NCBI RefSeq assembly: GCF_014851395.1
Contig: NW_024040707.1
Span: 20,144,457 to 20,208,456 of the forward strand
Length of the DNA stretch: 64,000 nt
Origin: Micropterus salmoides
Taxonomy: Eukaryota > Chordata > Actinopteri > Centrarchiformes > Centrarchidae
Reading direction: 5' to 3'
The translations under genes and the position numbers were made by a program. Position 1 is the stretch's first letter; every line of letters begins with the position of its first letter. This document shows positions 51,240 through 62,689 of this stretch, piece after piece. The notes under the pieces were generated by a model. It did not search any database, had not been told where the DNA came from, and saw only the letters and a program-made list of their open reading frames with translations.

Positions 51240-52520
51240 TGTAGAATTCGTGTAGGTGCTCGAGCAAAGTCCTGGAACCTCCATTGTTATCATCCACTGC
51301 TGGTGTTTGGTGTATCTCACGTGTTGCAGTGACAGCTGTCCTTGTTATTGGCACCGAGGGTTGCCAGTTGAGAGCCCCCTCCTCCTGGGCCCTGTTCAGC
51401 CTCGCGCTCCCTCCCTCCTCTGCTCCACTCGTTTGGTATTCTGAGCGGGGCGCCTGCAGCCTTGCAATTTCACTCTTGTTTATTATGGCGCAGACATACG
51501 GGGAGAGATGAATTCCGTATCCTGCATGCGTGTCTGCCTGCCTCTGTGTGTGTCTGTGCGTGTGTGCGCTTGTGTGAGGTCGCAGCACATGCTCAGTAGT
51601 GTCTACAGAGCGGCGAGCCGAGCTTGCGACGCTGTACGTGCAGGCTGAGGTCACAGCACAAGCTCAGTGAATACCTCTCCGGAGCGAATGCGTGGTTCTC
51701 CATTTTGAGCACCTAGAAATAGGTGGGAGAGGGGAGTTAATACCAACGAGCATTACACACACAGTGTCATCACCCAACCTTAGGGCTCGATGTCAGAAAT
51801 GGACGATTTGTTCAGTCCCAGGAGGTAGGTTTGTGATCATATTCTCGTGCTTTCTCGTGCTGTCGATGCTTGCTGCGCGAGCGTTGGTCTCGTCTTATTT
51901 TCGCGAGTCGCATTCCAGCTGTCTGACAAAAGCGTGTGGTGTTCGCAGGCTGTCCGCATCACTGTCATTATGTTTACCGGCTGTGTTTGTGTGTCGGGGA
52001 GCACGGACGCCGAGTGTGCGCACTGTGTCAGTAGCAGGAGAACTGAAATGCTGTTGAACATGAAGGCTGTCTCTGCAGATCACATACCGTTAACTTTACG
52101 CGTCTGCGCTGCCATAATGGAAATACCGCTGGATCACACCTTTTATTAATGTGTCACCATCAGATATCCGATAATGCATAGTGTTTGTGATGCATCTGCG
52201 AGTATTCGTCTGATAAACGTGCAAACCTGCATGCTTACATGACTGTTATAAGACCCGGAGAGGCTACGGTGGCTCCATTTTGCAGCTCCTGTTTACAATC
52301 GGGATGACATGGCGTATGGAGCGATGCCGGGATGCACACAAAGCTCAGCAGGCTCTGCCACAACCTGAAACCCAGGTGTCATGCGCGCACGCTGCCTGTC
52401 GTGGTACTTAAATACCGTGAAGTTTGGTTTATTTTGCTACGCTGCAATTATGTCAGTGTGCCACAGGCTCGCGCTGTGATTGGCTGAAATTGATGGAGGG
52501 GGGCGGGGTTGTCCTTGATT
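51240..52520 (+). promoter_or_regulatory. Candidate internal CpG promoter of a BAH-less rere transcript
   Basis: CpG dinucleotides are dense here. I counted about 30 by hand between 51,600 and 52,020, while the flanking intron is CpG-poor and AT-rich. The segment contains TTTCGCGAG at 51,898-51,906 (core of the CGCG element of CpG-island promoters), a reverse CCAAT box ATTGGCT at 52,479-52,485 and a GC box at 52,500-52,508. A 24-bp direct repeat (51,575-51,598 and 51,646-51,669, three mismatches) contains AGGTCA- and AGGTCG-type half-sites. No TATA box stands out. A short coding exon with a donor (51,799-51,824) lies within it. Promoter function is inferred from composition and motifs only. 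Confidence 0.45.
51799..51824 (+). CDS. rere: Candidate alternative first coding exon of rere (MDDLFSPR)
   Basis: The AUG at 51,799 has G at -3 and G at +4, a favourable start context; a weaker in-frame AUG lies at 51,790. The frame reads MDDLFSPR plus two bases (AG) and stops at a donor, CAGGAG|GTAGGT. Those two bases are exactly the phase needed by the rere exon at 54,603, giving MDDLFSPRRRLNSTQGEIRV. The predicted protein would begin seven residues before ELM2 and drop the charged N-terminus and the BAH domain. The non-coding start of the exon would lie in the CpG-dense DNA upstream. Chance agreement of phase is about one in three, and the short frame alone is weak evidence. The case rests on the combination with the promoter-like setting and the clean domain boundary. 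Confidence 0.5.
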
Positions 52521-53979
52521 GCACACACTGGCAAAGTTGACCAGACTGTCACGTTGTTGTTTGGGTTTAATAAGTAAGCCTGTAATTATTTGACGAGATT
52601 GTGCGCTAATGCTGAGTTAGATATGAATTGTTGTGCATAACAACTGGCCATGTATTACATTGTTTATTGTTCTAAGCAACATGCTTTGTGCAGCTTATTA
52701 GAGAAAAACATTATGACAAAAAGTCAGTATTGTAACTAATAACTTTAAGATCCTGCTGGATGTATGCCTTGTTGGTATTAAGAGCCAGAACATTAAAAGA
52801 CTAGATTGTGAGGGTTTTTTAGTCTACAAGAAATAAAAACGAACTATGAACATGGGCATTTTGTTCGATATATTACATATCCTAACGTTATCACCCCCTT
52901 ATAAGTACTTTGCTTGTTCAGTAGGCTGTCTGTTCAAGTATACCTGCAGTCTTTATGGAAACTCCTGAGAGCTTCCTGCTGCGATACATCTGCGTTCTGC
53001 CTCCTCTCTCAGGACCTGTGCAGCATTGCCTAGAGTAAAACACGACAGTCTTCAGACGCTGTTCTTATTCTGGTGCATGGGGTCCTCATTTGTCATCCTT
53101 ACAGCTTCCTGCCAGACGTACAGCAGACCTGGCCGACTGCACATTGTCAGGAACGCGTTTGCAGAACTTTGTCTCAGCAGGAACACAGACCAGATTCACA
53201 TTCACTCACAGTATTCAACATTTTCTTAGTTTACCCCTTGCAAACATTCATCTCTTAAAACTAGCAATGTAGATAAAAAGTAGATTTGTATGTAAGTATG
53301 TACTATGAGATATTCTGTAAAAAAAAGCAGGATGATGTATTTCTTTGTTTCATGCTTCATCTCTAATAACTCCAAATAGTTATCAGGGAGCTCTATGTTA
53401 CTCACTTGTAATAACTATTTCAAAACTTTCAGTCAAGTAATGGCTCAAGAAACATGAACATTCAAACGTTGTGAAAGCGTTATGAAACCTTGAACATCTT
53501 ATCTGAAGTGCTAATGATGCAAGACACTACCATTTTTTTTCATTGTCAGCCCTATTCATCGCTTTAGGGCCGGTGTTTATCTGCTGGGAATGTTTGCAGC
53601 GAAATGAAATGAAGTATTTCGACATGTTCTGGAGCAGCAGACTGCCCTGGCAGGCCTGGGGTCCTTTACTGCAGCTGAAACTCACTTTTTGGCCTGTGCT
53701 GACATCGTCTGTGCCAGTGCTTCTGTCAGCCATAGTTCATAACAGTATGGATTACTCTCTCCTGTCTGAGAGGAGGTGGAGGAGGAGGTCTGTTAAAGGA
53801 GGGGGGCAAATATAAACCCGTCATAGGGTTTTGTGGTCGGAGGACTGTAAAGAGACCAGAGGGCTGTGGCCTCTCGGGTTTCCGCCAGGTCTCCATGATG
53901 GAGTGCGAGCTTCTCCGGGTGCAAATCACGCTGACAGATTCTGGGCCGCTCCACGCTCGGCAGTATGAAAATCGCTGCT

Positions 53980-53993
53980 GTTACCTAGGCAAC
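53980..53993. promoter_or_regulatory. RFX X-box match with nearby second palindrome
   Basis: GTTACCTAGGCAAC is a full X-box with a 2-bp spacer. About 100 bp downstream, GTTGCTATGGCTAC (54,083-54,096) is a one- to two-mismatch relative. They lie 0.5-0.6 kb upstream of the first ELM2 exon. Confidence 0.45.
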
Positions 53994-54602
53994 GGAGGGA
54001 AAGGCTTTTCAAAAGGAACATCTTGTCATTTTCTTTAATCCGCTGCAGCTGGAGGTTCGGAAAACACTATTATTAAATTGCAGTTGCTATGGCTACCAAC
54101 ATTTGTACCAGCAGCCGTTTCAGAGGCTCTCGCCCTGCATATCCAGTGCCAGCTCCCCCACCTCCGTCCCTCCTCCTCCTCCATTTAGGGGGATTCTGTT
54201 TTATTGCTGCATCCACAATATCAAGCCTGCAAATGTGCTCTGCTCAGCTAGCTGTGCAGGAGCAGTCGACCAGGAATATTCTCCTAAAGTCTTCATTTGC
54301 TTTTCAGAATAAAACACTATGTATTTTTCTCACATGTGACTTGCCTGGAAAGATTTCCACTGTAAAAAGTAGAGCCCTTGTCACTTGGCATTGTATTTGA
54401 TCTTGTCCGGGTTGTGAATTGATAGTTCTCTTTCTTCCCTGTCTTTAAGCTTCAGTTAGTTATTATACCCAGTTGTGACATTGTAGTTTGTGCAGTTGTT
54501 GCCGATTCAACAGGCGCAATGCTGACAGATTTCTTTCAGCTCACATTGAAATGTTGCCAAGTAAATATTTAGTTTCAATCTGCCTTCTTTGTCTCTTCTC
54601 AG

Positions 54603-54651
54603 GCGATTAAACAGCACACAAGGGGAAATCCGAGTGGGACCCAGTCACCAA
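54603..54651 (+). CDS. rere: rere exon, BAH-ELM2 junction (residues 249-265)
   Basis: A short 49-nt exon encoding RRLNSTQGEIRVGPSHQ, identical in type to vertebrate RERE. By alignment with the human domain borders, ELM2 begins at about Gly256 (GEIRVG), a motif shared with the MTA and CoREST families. It is phase 2 in and phase 0 out. The acceptor is TTCTCAG and the donor CAA|GTAAGT. ELM2 together with SANT forms the HDAC1/2-binding module of these co-repressors. This exon is also the first possible acceptor for the alternative first exon at 51,799. Confidence 0.97.
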
Positions 54652-55269
54652 GTAAGTCGTTGTAGAACACACATCAGCCAGCAGTTTTCTTCAGATTTCT
54701 CTAGTGTGTGTGTTTTTACACAATGGAAACAGCTTGCATGCATCTTCATAACAAAATGATCTTTGATGTGTGGATTTCATTAGTAATTTTATCAGAAGGT
54801 GAAGACCGTGTGGAATCACGATCTTTTAAGCGTGCTGCGCAGTTTGCATAGATGTTTGCATTACATTTGCATGATAATTCACAGTAATATTTGCATCTGG
54901 CAGCCTGAGCTGTTATTAAACTGTGCTGTAACGTTCTATACAAACTTGCTTGTGTTTAAATATATCAGTAAGTTATTTGTAATATGTTACCTCCAAATTA
55001 GGGAGGATCTCTATATGCCCCATCTTTAAAAAAACAAAAACAAAACACTCAGTGTCTTGAGACGGCCTTGTTTATCTGACCTGCTGCAAGGACATAAAAG
55101 TCATCTGAGTACTGTGTTGTGTTAAGCTATTGAATCATTGCGACTGTAACACCACCCAGCCACCCAGTGAAAAGTTGATGACAGGGGATTGAAAGCTAAT
55201 ATTTTCTTCAAGCATGCTATTTGTAGTGTGACACCATCTGTCTCTCTCCTTCTCCCTGGAACTAATTAG
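54652..55269 (+). other. rere: rere intron (0.6 kb, phase 0)
   Basis: GT-AG intron, AT-rich. The acceptor tract is weak in pyrimidines near the AG (ACTAATTAG), but a CT-rich run lies about 20 bases upstream. No other feature is recognised. Confidence 0.9.
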
Positions 55270-55394
55270 GCCAAGCTCCCAGAGCTACAGCCTTTCCCCT
55301 CTCCTGGTGGCCAGGCTGTGACCGAGAATGAGGAGCTGGTCTGGATGCCAGGGGTTAATGACTGTGATCTTCTCATGTACCTCAGAGCCGCAAG
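55270..55394 (+). CDS. rere: rere exon, ELM2 domain (residues 266-306 and part of 307)
   Basis: A 125-nt exon starting AKLPELQPFPSP and continuing through EELVWMPGVNDCDLLMYLRA to AA. The W-P-G-V-x-D-x-D-L-L-x-Y-L-R-A-A-R pattern is the hallmark of the ELM2 domain, which contacts class I histone deacetylases. Residues 278-284 (GGQAVTE) diverge from the human sequence in an otherwise conserved exon, as expected for the loop there. Phase 0 in, phase 2 out; the terminal AG plus G of the next exon gives Arg307. The donor is CAAG|GTGAGC. Confidence 0.97.
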
Positions 55395-56529
55395 GTGAGC
55401 CCTGAGAAACGCAAGAAGTCAGACTGGGCAGGGCTGCTAGTTCAAGGAAAGACTTATCACCAATAGTTGTTTCAAAAATACGTAGCCTCAAACGTTCCCT
55501 TTGCAGTGAAAGGGATACGTGTTAACAGGGTCTGTTTGTTATGTTGTAGTAAGGGGCCATCGTGTAATTAATCACATCTGTCACTGTGACAGACGGTGTT
55601 GTACAAATTCTGTCAAAGTCTGTATTTATCCGCACTTTATTTATTTGAATGCTTACCAGTTATATATAGACCTATACTGCATTTCTGTGTATATAGTGCA
55701 TCATAATCTGCTTAATGTCAAAGCATTTTTTCCTGCTGGAACGAGCGTGTATACAAGGAACATCAAATGTGTCTTTTTGCTGTCAGTAAAATATCGATTT
55801 ATTGAGTAGTACAGATGGTTAAATATGCCTCTTGTATGATACATTTATGAGGAATAAGATTTAATTAAAAAGACGCAGGACTCGAGCCAAAGGTGATGTC
55901 ATCAAATGCTTTGTGTTGTCCAAAACTCGAAATTGTTAAATTTACTGTAATGTAAGACTTGGAAGAGCAGCAGGTTTAGAATCTGGAAGCATCAAATATT
56001 TTGCAGTTTTACTTAAAGAAATTATGATTATCAAAATAGTTGCTAGTTCATTTTCTGTCCAGTGATCATTTAATAGACTGATGTTGTAGCTCTACTCTAT
56101 ACATTAGCAAGCTAGCTAGTTTATGGACAGATTTCTTGGCTTGCTTTCCCTAAACCTACGCTACAGATTGTTGGTTAGTCTGTAGGTTAGTACCCTTGTT
56201 TAAATATAGTGCCGTCTTTTTACAACCGGTTTAATTTTATAAAGTTATGCGAGTAGCCATTTTGCAGTACCTGCATTGATGTTTTTTCATCTGTGTACAT
56301 GAAATGCCATTTGTAATTACCTGTCAACACTTTTAAAGTTTGCTAAATGCAGGGGAAATGTGTTAAGGTGACCCCAACTAATAGTCATTTGTTGTCATCT
56401 CTACTAAGCCTGTGAGACATGATTAAAAAAAAGACCTACATGGACAGAAAAGTCATGATATTGTAACAGCTCTGTAACTAGGTGCCTTTGGCCGATGTAA
56501 TGTCGATTTCATGTGTGTTGTGTACACAG
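55395..56529 (+). other. rere: rere intron (1.1 kb, phase 2)
   Basis: GT-AG intron. Its middle (about 55,875-56,095) is a degenerate copy of the same dispersed repeat found in the 49-50 kb intron. The rest is AT-rich and unremarkable. Confidence 0.9.
55875..56095. repeat. Dispersed teleost repeat, copy 2
   Basis: It shares with copy 1 the ordered motifs AAAGGTGATGTCATCAAAT (compare AAAGTGATGTCTTCAAAAT in copy 1), an AATTTACTGTAATGTAAGAC stretch, GATTATCAAAATAGTTG, CATTTTCTGTCC and a GTTGTAGCTCT right terminus. Both copies lie in introns of rere in the same orientation. The left terminus appears lost. Confidence 0.6.
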
Positions 56530-56629
56530 GAGCATGGCTGCTTTTGCAGGGATGTGTGACGGAGGCTCAACAGAAGACGGGTGTCTAGCAGCCTCACGAG
56601 ATGACACTACATTAAACGCGCTTAACACT
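56530..56629 (+). CDS. rere: rere exon, ELM2 domain continued (residues 307-340)
   Basis: A 100-nt exon encoding RSMAAFAGMCDGGSTEDGCL followed by AASRDDTTLNALNT. It matches vertebrate RERE with one substitution (Leu for Val after DGC). It completes most of ELM2, including the AGMCDGGS-T-DGC segment particular to the RERE/atrophin group. Phase 2 in, phase 0 out; the acceptor is CACAG and the donor ACT|GTAAGT. Frame and identity are unambiguous. Confidence 0.97.
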
Positions 56630-57391
56630 GTAAGTAGCCATGCAACAAGTCTAACACTAGAAATCAAGGGTACATGATAGGGAAAAAAACACCAATCCAT
56701 TGAAGTTTCACAATAAAATGTTATGTTTGAATTGCAGGGATGCCACTGTTATTATAGCTGTGATGCAGCTCCACAGTAATGGGCAATGATAAGGCCCCTG
56801 AGCCAGTAGAGTAGCCCCCTGTGGTAAACCCAGCCTCAGAGGCTTTCAATACATTAGGCATAATAAGAGATTTGTCCGTCACATTGACAATGAATACTGA
56901 GGAATCAAGCACAAGAAAGAGATTAGAATCATCATAAACAGGGCATTTATATTCCGACTCTATAAACTGGGAAATTAACATAGCGGGCAGGTCATTGTCT
57001 CTCGACCTTCTTCTCTATTTGCAATTCTAATGAGCAATGCTTGTTTATTCTCATAGGAAGAGCTTCAGCGTTGCCTGTTTCAGCCAATTGAATGTGACAC
57101 AAGCTTAAAGCTGCACAGCAATTGCCTTTGTCAGTGTGTTGTTTATTTCCAGGCTGGTTCTTGGATCTTTGCTCGTCATTCCCTCTGATGCTCTAAGATC
57201 TCTTGTTGAAGGCTGGATGTTAACTAACTGCAACCCTTTGTAATACAACTCGGCTCAATTAAGTGTGTCAGTACAGCTCCAAAATGCCCTCATGTGTCAC
57301 TATAAATAAAGTTTAGCTAATGTTGTTTTTTGATATATCTGTTGTTTTATAATAAGAATTATAACCTGGTATGTTTTGTGATTTTTCTCAG
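56630..57391 (+). other. rere: rere intron (0.8 kb, phase 0)
   Basis: GT-AG intron with acceptor TTTCTCAG. No repeat, RNA or exon is recognised. Confidence 0.9.
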
Positions 57392-57490
57392 CTTCACGAG
57401 AGCAGCTATGATGCAGGAAAAGCTCTCCAGCGTCTGGTGAAGAAGCCTGTACCCAAACTGATAGAGAAGTGCTGGTCTGAGGACGAAGTG
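57392..57490 (+). CDS. rere: rere exon, end of ELM2 and start of SANT (residues 341-373)
   Basis: A 99-nt exon encoding LHESSYDAGKALQRLVKKPV followed by PKLIEKCWSEDEV. The Y-D-x-G-K-A-L-x-x-L segment is the C-terminal helix of ELM2. EKCWSEDEV opens the SANT domain with its first conserved tryptophan. It is phase 0 at both ends, with donor GTG|GTAAGA. The following exon, expected to begin KRFVKGLRQYGKNFF, is not found before the window ends, so the gene is incomplete here. Missing downstream parts are the rest of SANT, the GATA-type zinc finger and the proline-rich, Arg/Glu-repeat atrophin region. Confidence 0.97.
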
Positions 57491-60400
57491 GTAAGAAAAC
57501 TGTGCATTTAATTTGGAAATGTATTGACAAAGATATTTTGCTTTAAGTTGGCATACACAACAAATTGGTATTCTGTTTGTATATGTTTCTTGGCATTTCT
57601 TGAACGGTACCTGCTGTCTCTCAGAGCATGGTTTGTGTCTTTAGAGGGAGCTGTTGAGAAAGAGTTAAAACAAGGCTCTTGGCCCAGCCTCACTAGACAT
57701 CAGTAAAAACACTCGTCAGTTTCCAGCTCCTCCAAGGCCCAAGAGCAGCTGCATCCTGTTTATCACCCACAGAATAAATCTTTAGCGTGGAAGTCTGGAA
57801 AGAGAAGAAGATTGAGGGCTGGTAATGTTAGCCTCCATTTGAATTTAGATGTGAATTTCACCACAGCTGTTGAAGGGCTGGAATCAGAAAATGGCAGCCC
57901 TTCTCTCTGATCAAACACCACATCGTGAACGGGTAGGAGGGGAATGAAAGTGCTGGATAACACCGTGTGACGACTGAGAGCTTCATCTTTGGCCTTGATG
58001 CTTTATGACACTGCACTTCATGTTTGTGTACCCACTCCCTTTTCTAGATAACACTACTGACTGATCTGACTGTAGATCTTAGAAAAACAAAACACAAGGC
58101 TCCACCAATAAAATCCTTCTGTGTTAGTCTTTCCTCCTCCTGGGTGAGTCATCCTTTTTCACTTTGATATTGTTTGGTTATGCCTGAAGCTTGGCAGTCT
58201 GCTGTTGAGCCTTGAATCCAGCAGCTCGGACCCACTGGAAGCGAATGGGTTGATTTGTCTTGTAATTGAACATGATGGGCGCATTTGAATAAAGCCAGCG
58301 CCCACAGCAGGACCACAGCGAATCACAACAAATTAAGTCAGCCATCCTTTTGTGGACTAGTTATGAGTTTGCCTGTATTTACGCCTGCTTGCTGGCGCCA
58401 AGCTAAACTGCTGTGCGAAGATGATCAGAGTCGGGGACGGGCCTGTTGATGGCAGGCTTTATTGCCACACTCCACCGCAGCAGGTCTACCACAGACCACT
58501 TTTCAAAGAAGCACAGCGGGGGCTTGATAGTAGAAGCTGTAAATAACCCTATTCAGACGATAAAGTGATCACTTCAGTAAGTCACTTTTGGCTTTTTTTG
58601 AATCTGAGAAAATGAACATTACAGTGTTATTTATATGTAATAACAGACACTAATATATTCTCGGAATCTTTAATTATTATTGAACTCGCAGACAGAGCCT
58701 AGAAAAAAAATTTGTTATCTGTCTTTGTTGCGGCAAGTGTCTGAAATCAGCAGGATCTTTAAGTCCAAAGTCGATATGTGGAAGTTTTAAAAATTCGATA
58801 ACGTTATATTGGCCAACAGTAATGTTTAACAGAAACGCATATCATAATCAAACTGTCTTAATGCAGGTCCCTTATATTAGTTCTAGACATTGTAAAATAA
58901 ACTTGAGATTACTGTTTCTAAATGACCTCAAACCTAGTTTGACACTTTCATTCTATAAATTTCTTGTTACTTAACGGCCGACATTTACACCAGTATGAAA
59001 TATCTGCACTAAGCTAATTGGCCAGGCCAAATTATTGGTCTAGCTGTATTATATTACTGCAGAATTACATGTAAATCACCAAATTGACGTTAAATGCAAT
59101 GACCTGACTTCCGCTGTTATATGACATCAGATACAACACATGCTATACGCTATGTGATCATATTAGTACAATAAAATTCCTCTGAAAGGCGATAACGTTG
59201 AATTACTGCTCTGCCCTGGAGCCCATTTAATTTATTCTATAACCTGGGTCATGGCAACTTCATCCACACTTTCACAGAGACGTTTTATCGTATTCAGAGA
59301 GCATTATGTAACTGAAGCGGGGGAGCTGTCAGAGAGTCCAGTACATGGTGTTAGCTGTGTCATTTGCCCGGTGTGTTTTGTATCTGCGGGTGTGGGTGGT
59401 CAGAAGGCCTATTGTGCTCCACCTGCCCAGCCCTGGAGGAGCAGCGCCTTCACTCTGGACAACCAAGGACACAGCGCCCAGTGATTTGATCACCAGTTGT
59501 GCCTTTTCAGCCCTGCAGCCTTGAGGGACAGGTGTAAATGTAGCTCCAGCCTTGACGCACTCACAGAAATCAGCACTGGTGCTCTTCATTTATTTATCAC
59601 CCCTTGCTTGGCATCTCTTCTTCCTCATCTTCTCCCGCTTCCATCTCTCCCCCTCCAGGACTGGCTTCATTATCTCTGCCTGCTCTTTTTTTTTTTTTTA
59701 TACCCGCCCCTGCATTCTTTTAGAGATGTGAAGAAAAGTGACAGCGGGGGCAAATAGAATGACAGAACCAGCCTGTCTGCAGGGTCACTTGTCACCCCAA
59801 CCCCCCCTTGACTTCTCTTGCCCCCCCCCCACCCACACCACCTCACTTCTCTGAGGCTGCAGCTGCTACTATACAGCAACAGTCCTGGACCTTATCTCAG
59901 CTCTGTAACTCTAGCAAAATATTTATAATTTCTCCCCACACACTCTTTCACAGAAAGATAAGACCCCTGCCGTGATAATTTGTAAGCAATTTCATTACAG
60001 CTGTGGAGGAAGTGACAGTGTTTGTTTCAATTTTATTTCACTTCAGTAAGATTTGTTAGTCAACCCCCAAGCAGTCTTTCACTGTGAGATTATTAGTGCA
60101 ACTTTCAGAAATTGAAAATCCATCACCTTGATGTGCATTTATTGCATCAGCAAGGTGATTACTGTAGAGTACACCAAATCTTAAATGTTTTAAAATCTAT
60201 TAAATATAAAACTATAAATATTTGACCAGAAACAGCTACTGCGTAGTCTTTGTAGCTGCTGAGAGTAGAGCAGTGTTTGATTTAAGGGAAAGTGAAATCT
60301 GTTATTATGGGTGGGTGAAACATTTCAGACAGTCAGACGTGGAATAGTCCTCTGCTTTTTCTAAAGTCTAACAGAGGCAGGCAATCCTGCTACACCCCTT

Positions 60401-62689
60401 CTTTATGTGTGTTTTTTATCAGAAGCCAAATCAATGCTCCCTGCCCACACAGAACTCTATTTCCATCCTTTTGATTATGCGATAGTCTCGACGGCAAAAA
60501 CAAGCTCTTTTAAAAACCAGGAACAAAAAAGCACTTCAAGTGAAATGCATACAGGTTGTTTCTTTTTGTTGCCGTTAAACGTTTCTCCACTGATGCCGCA
60601 TTACAAAATGGCATCACTGAATAGTTCTCCAATCTAAACAACCACTTGTTGTAACTGACAGGATGTGATTACCAACAGTGGGAACGACTTCTGCTTTTCA
60701 GATCAGAAGAACCCTGTGACGGATTGTTACTGACTGACCAGTTTTTGGTGACTGAATCTTGGGCCGTAGCTGGTCACTGCTGTAACTTTTTGGGCACATA
60801 CGGACACATGTTTTTGATTAAAATGCTTGCACACATTCCACGCTATGAAATGAAGTTGTCTCAAAGATTGTAGAAGTGGTAAATCCACTTTCATAAGTTT
60901 ATACTGATGATGTGGTTATTTAGTAGTTGTACAGACATCATTGGAAAACCTAGACTACAATATCTTATTGATAAGCAGGATTATGATTTATGAAATTATA
61001 CACAGTATCTCCCACCCATCAAAGTCCAACCATGTCCAGCTAGCCTTCCTCCCCCCACCCTAAAATAATCTTCAAAATAATAATTCTGATAAGTGATAAA
61101 TGTTTTGAGTTCATTATGTTGCTAAACTATGATAAAATCTAAAATTAAAATATATGAACACAAATATGTTTAAATATAAATGCTATTCTTATACAACAAA
61201 TACCTTTTATCTAGTATCGCTGTTCTAAAGAATATCAAATTAATTGATTTTATTCTAAGAGTATTTATTTACATAAACTGTGTGTCAGTATAATCCAAAG
61301 TAAAGTCAATATTACATCATTAAGTTGCTTCCTGTGCACCTGCCCTACCTGCAGCCTTGGCCAAGATCATCAAAGGATTCTTGCACTCTCGTCACTCCTG
61401 ATTGTAGCTAAGTGGTGCTAATAATGCATCGGCCAACAGGAGGTGCCATAGAAACGATCAGACACAGCAGCAGTCGTGCTGTGTGTCGCCATGTCAGAGA
61501 CGGAGAGGCTGATCTGTGACTGCTGTGGGGCGGCAGGTCTGTTCCTCAGCCAGCTGCGCTGTGCCGCGGCTTATCTCCGGCTGTGTCTTTAGCTGATGGA
61601 TGACTGGAGCAGGCCGCCGTCAGCACTGAGGTGGGAGGGGAGGGAAGGAAGACGAGTGAGAGACCCCCCAGTGGTTGAACACGGGCCTACAGACCTGAGA
61701 CGCACTGTCCAACCAGAACCCCTCAGGCGGTTAAAACACAACACACCGCCCTGCATCCCCTGCTGCAGGCTGTATATTATTTGAAAGTCAGAGTGGAACC
61801 TCGTCTGCAGAGGGAGTTCTCTTTGGTCCAGCGAAGATTTAGTGTCAACAGTGCATTTTATCACCATTATGGTACAGTGCCAGCAATGCTTTTTAGGGTT
61901 GTTTGGTAACTGAATAGCAAGCAGGATGGGTGTGCGCTGGAATTTCCTGTCACCTTTTGTGTCAGTGCGGCCAGAGGAAGCAGAGGATTTTACTTTGCCT
62001 GCTGAACATTGGCAGAATATCTCCTTGTTTATTATTGGGTAAATATAAAAACAGGACTTTTGGGTAAAAAGTTTTTAGCTTCTGAAATGTATTTTCTGGG
62101 CTTTAGTCTTTTTAAGAAGGGTTTCTATTCATAGGATATATCTCCTTTTAATATCTACATGCATTTTAGCATATCTAAACATAGACTTTTATCTTTGTGT
62201 ATCATGTCAATGCAAAAAGGATGTGGTAGTCTAGAGTCTGTCGATGCGGTCTCCCCCTCTCTTCTTCAAGTATGTTGTGATTTCCTCTCAGCACACCGTG
62301 GCCAATCTTATTACTAGCTGATATTTCATATCAGAGAGCAGTAGTTTTACCCTTTGGTTTTGGCTTGCTGGCTGACTGTCCTCGGCCCTCTGGGTTTATA
62401 AACAGCAGGCTTTGAAAGGTCAGCTTTTAACAACGAGTCAAGTGTAATGACTCCATATTGAGTGAGAGTTGCTTTGTTTGCTGCTGGATGTTCTTGCGTC
62501 AGTGTGTTCATGGAATGACATTTAGCGCGAGTTATGTTCCGTGTGTGAGCCTGCGCTCTTGTTTGTCATCTTGATACCGTCTTTGTGCATATGTCCGCAT
62601 TATCTAACCAGTTTTACAACTCCCAACAATCGACTGGCAGGCAGGAAGTGCGCACACACAACAATGGCCTATTGAATCATTTTTTTTCG

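Larger units (their letters stand above)
49148..54602 (+). other. rere: rere intron between BAH and ELM2 (5.5 kb, phase 2)
   Basis: GT-AG intron with CT-rich acceptor. The left third is occupied by an old dispersed repeat split in two (49,245-49,463 and 50,306-50,412), with a MITE (49,852-50,255) between the halves. The centre (about 51.24-52.52 kb) is CpG-dense and holds a candidate alternative first exon. The right part (53.9-54.1 kb) has an RFX X-box and a second X-box-like palindrome. No other coding exon is seen. Confidence 0.9.
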
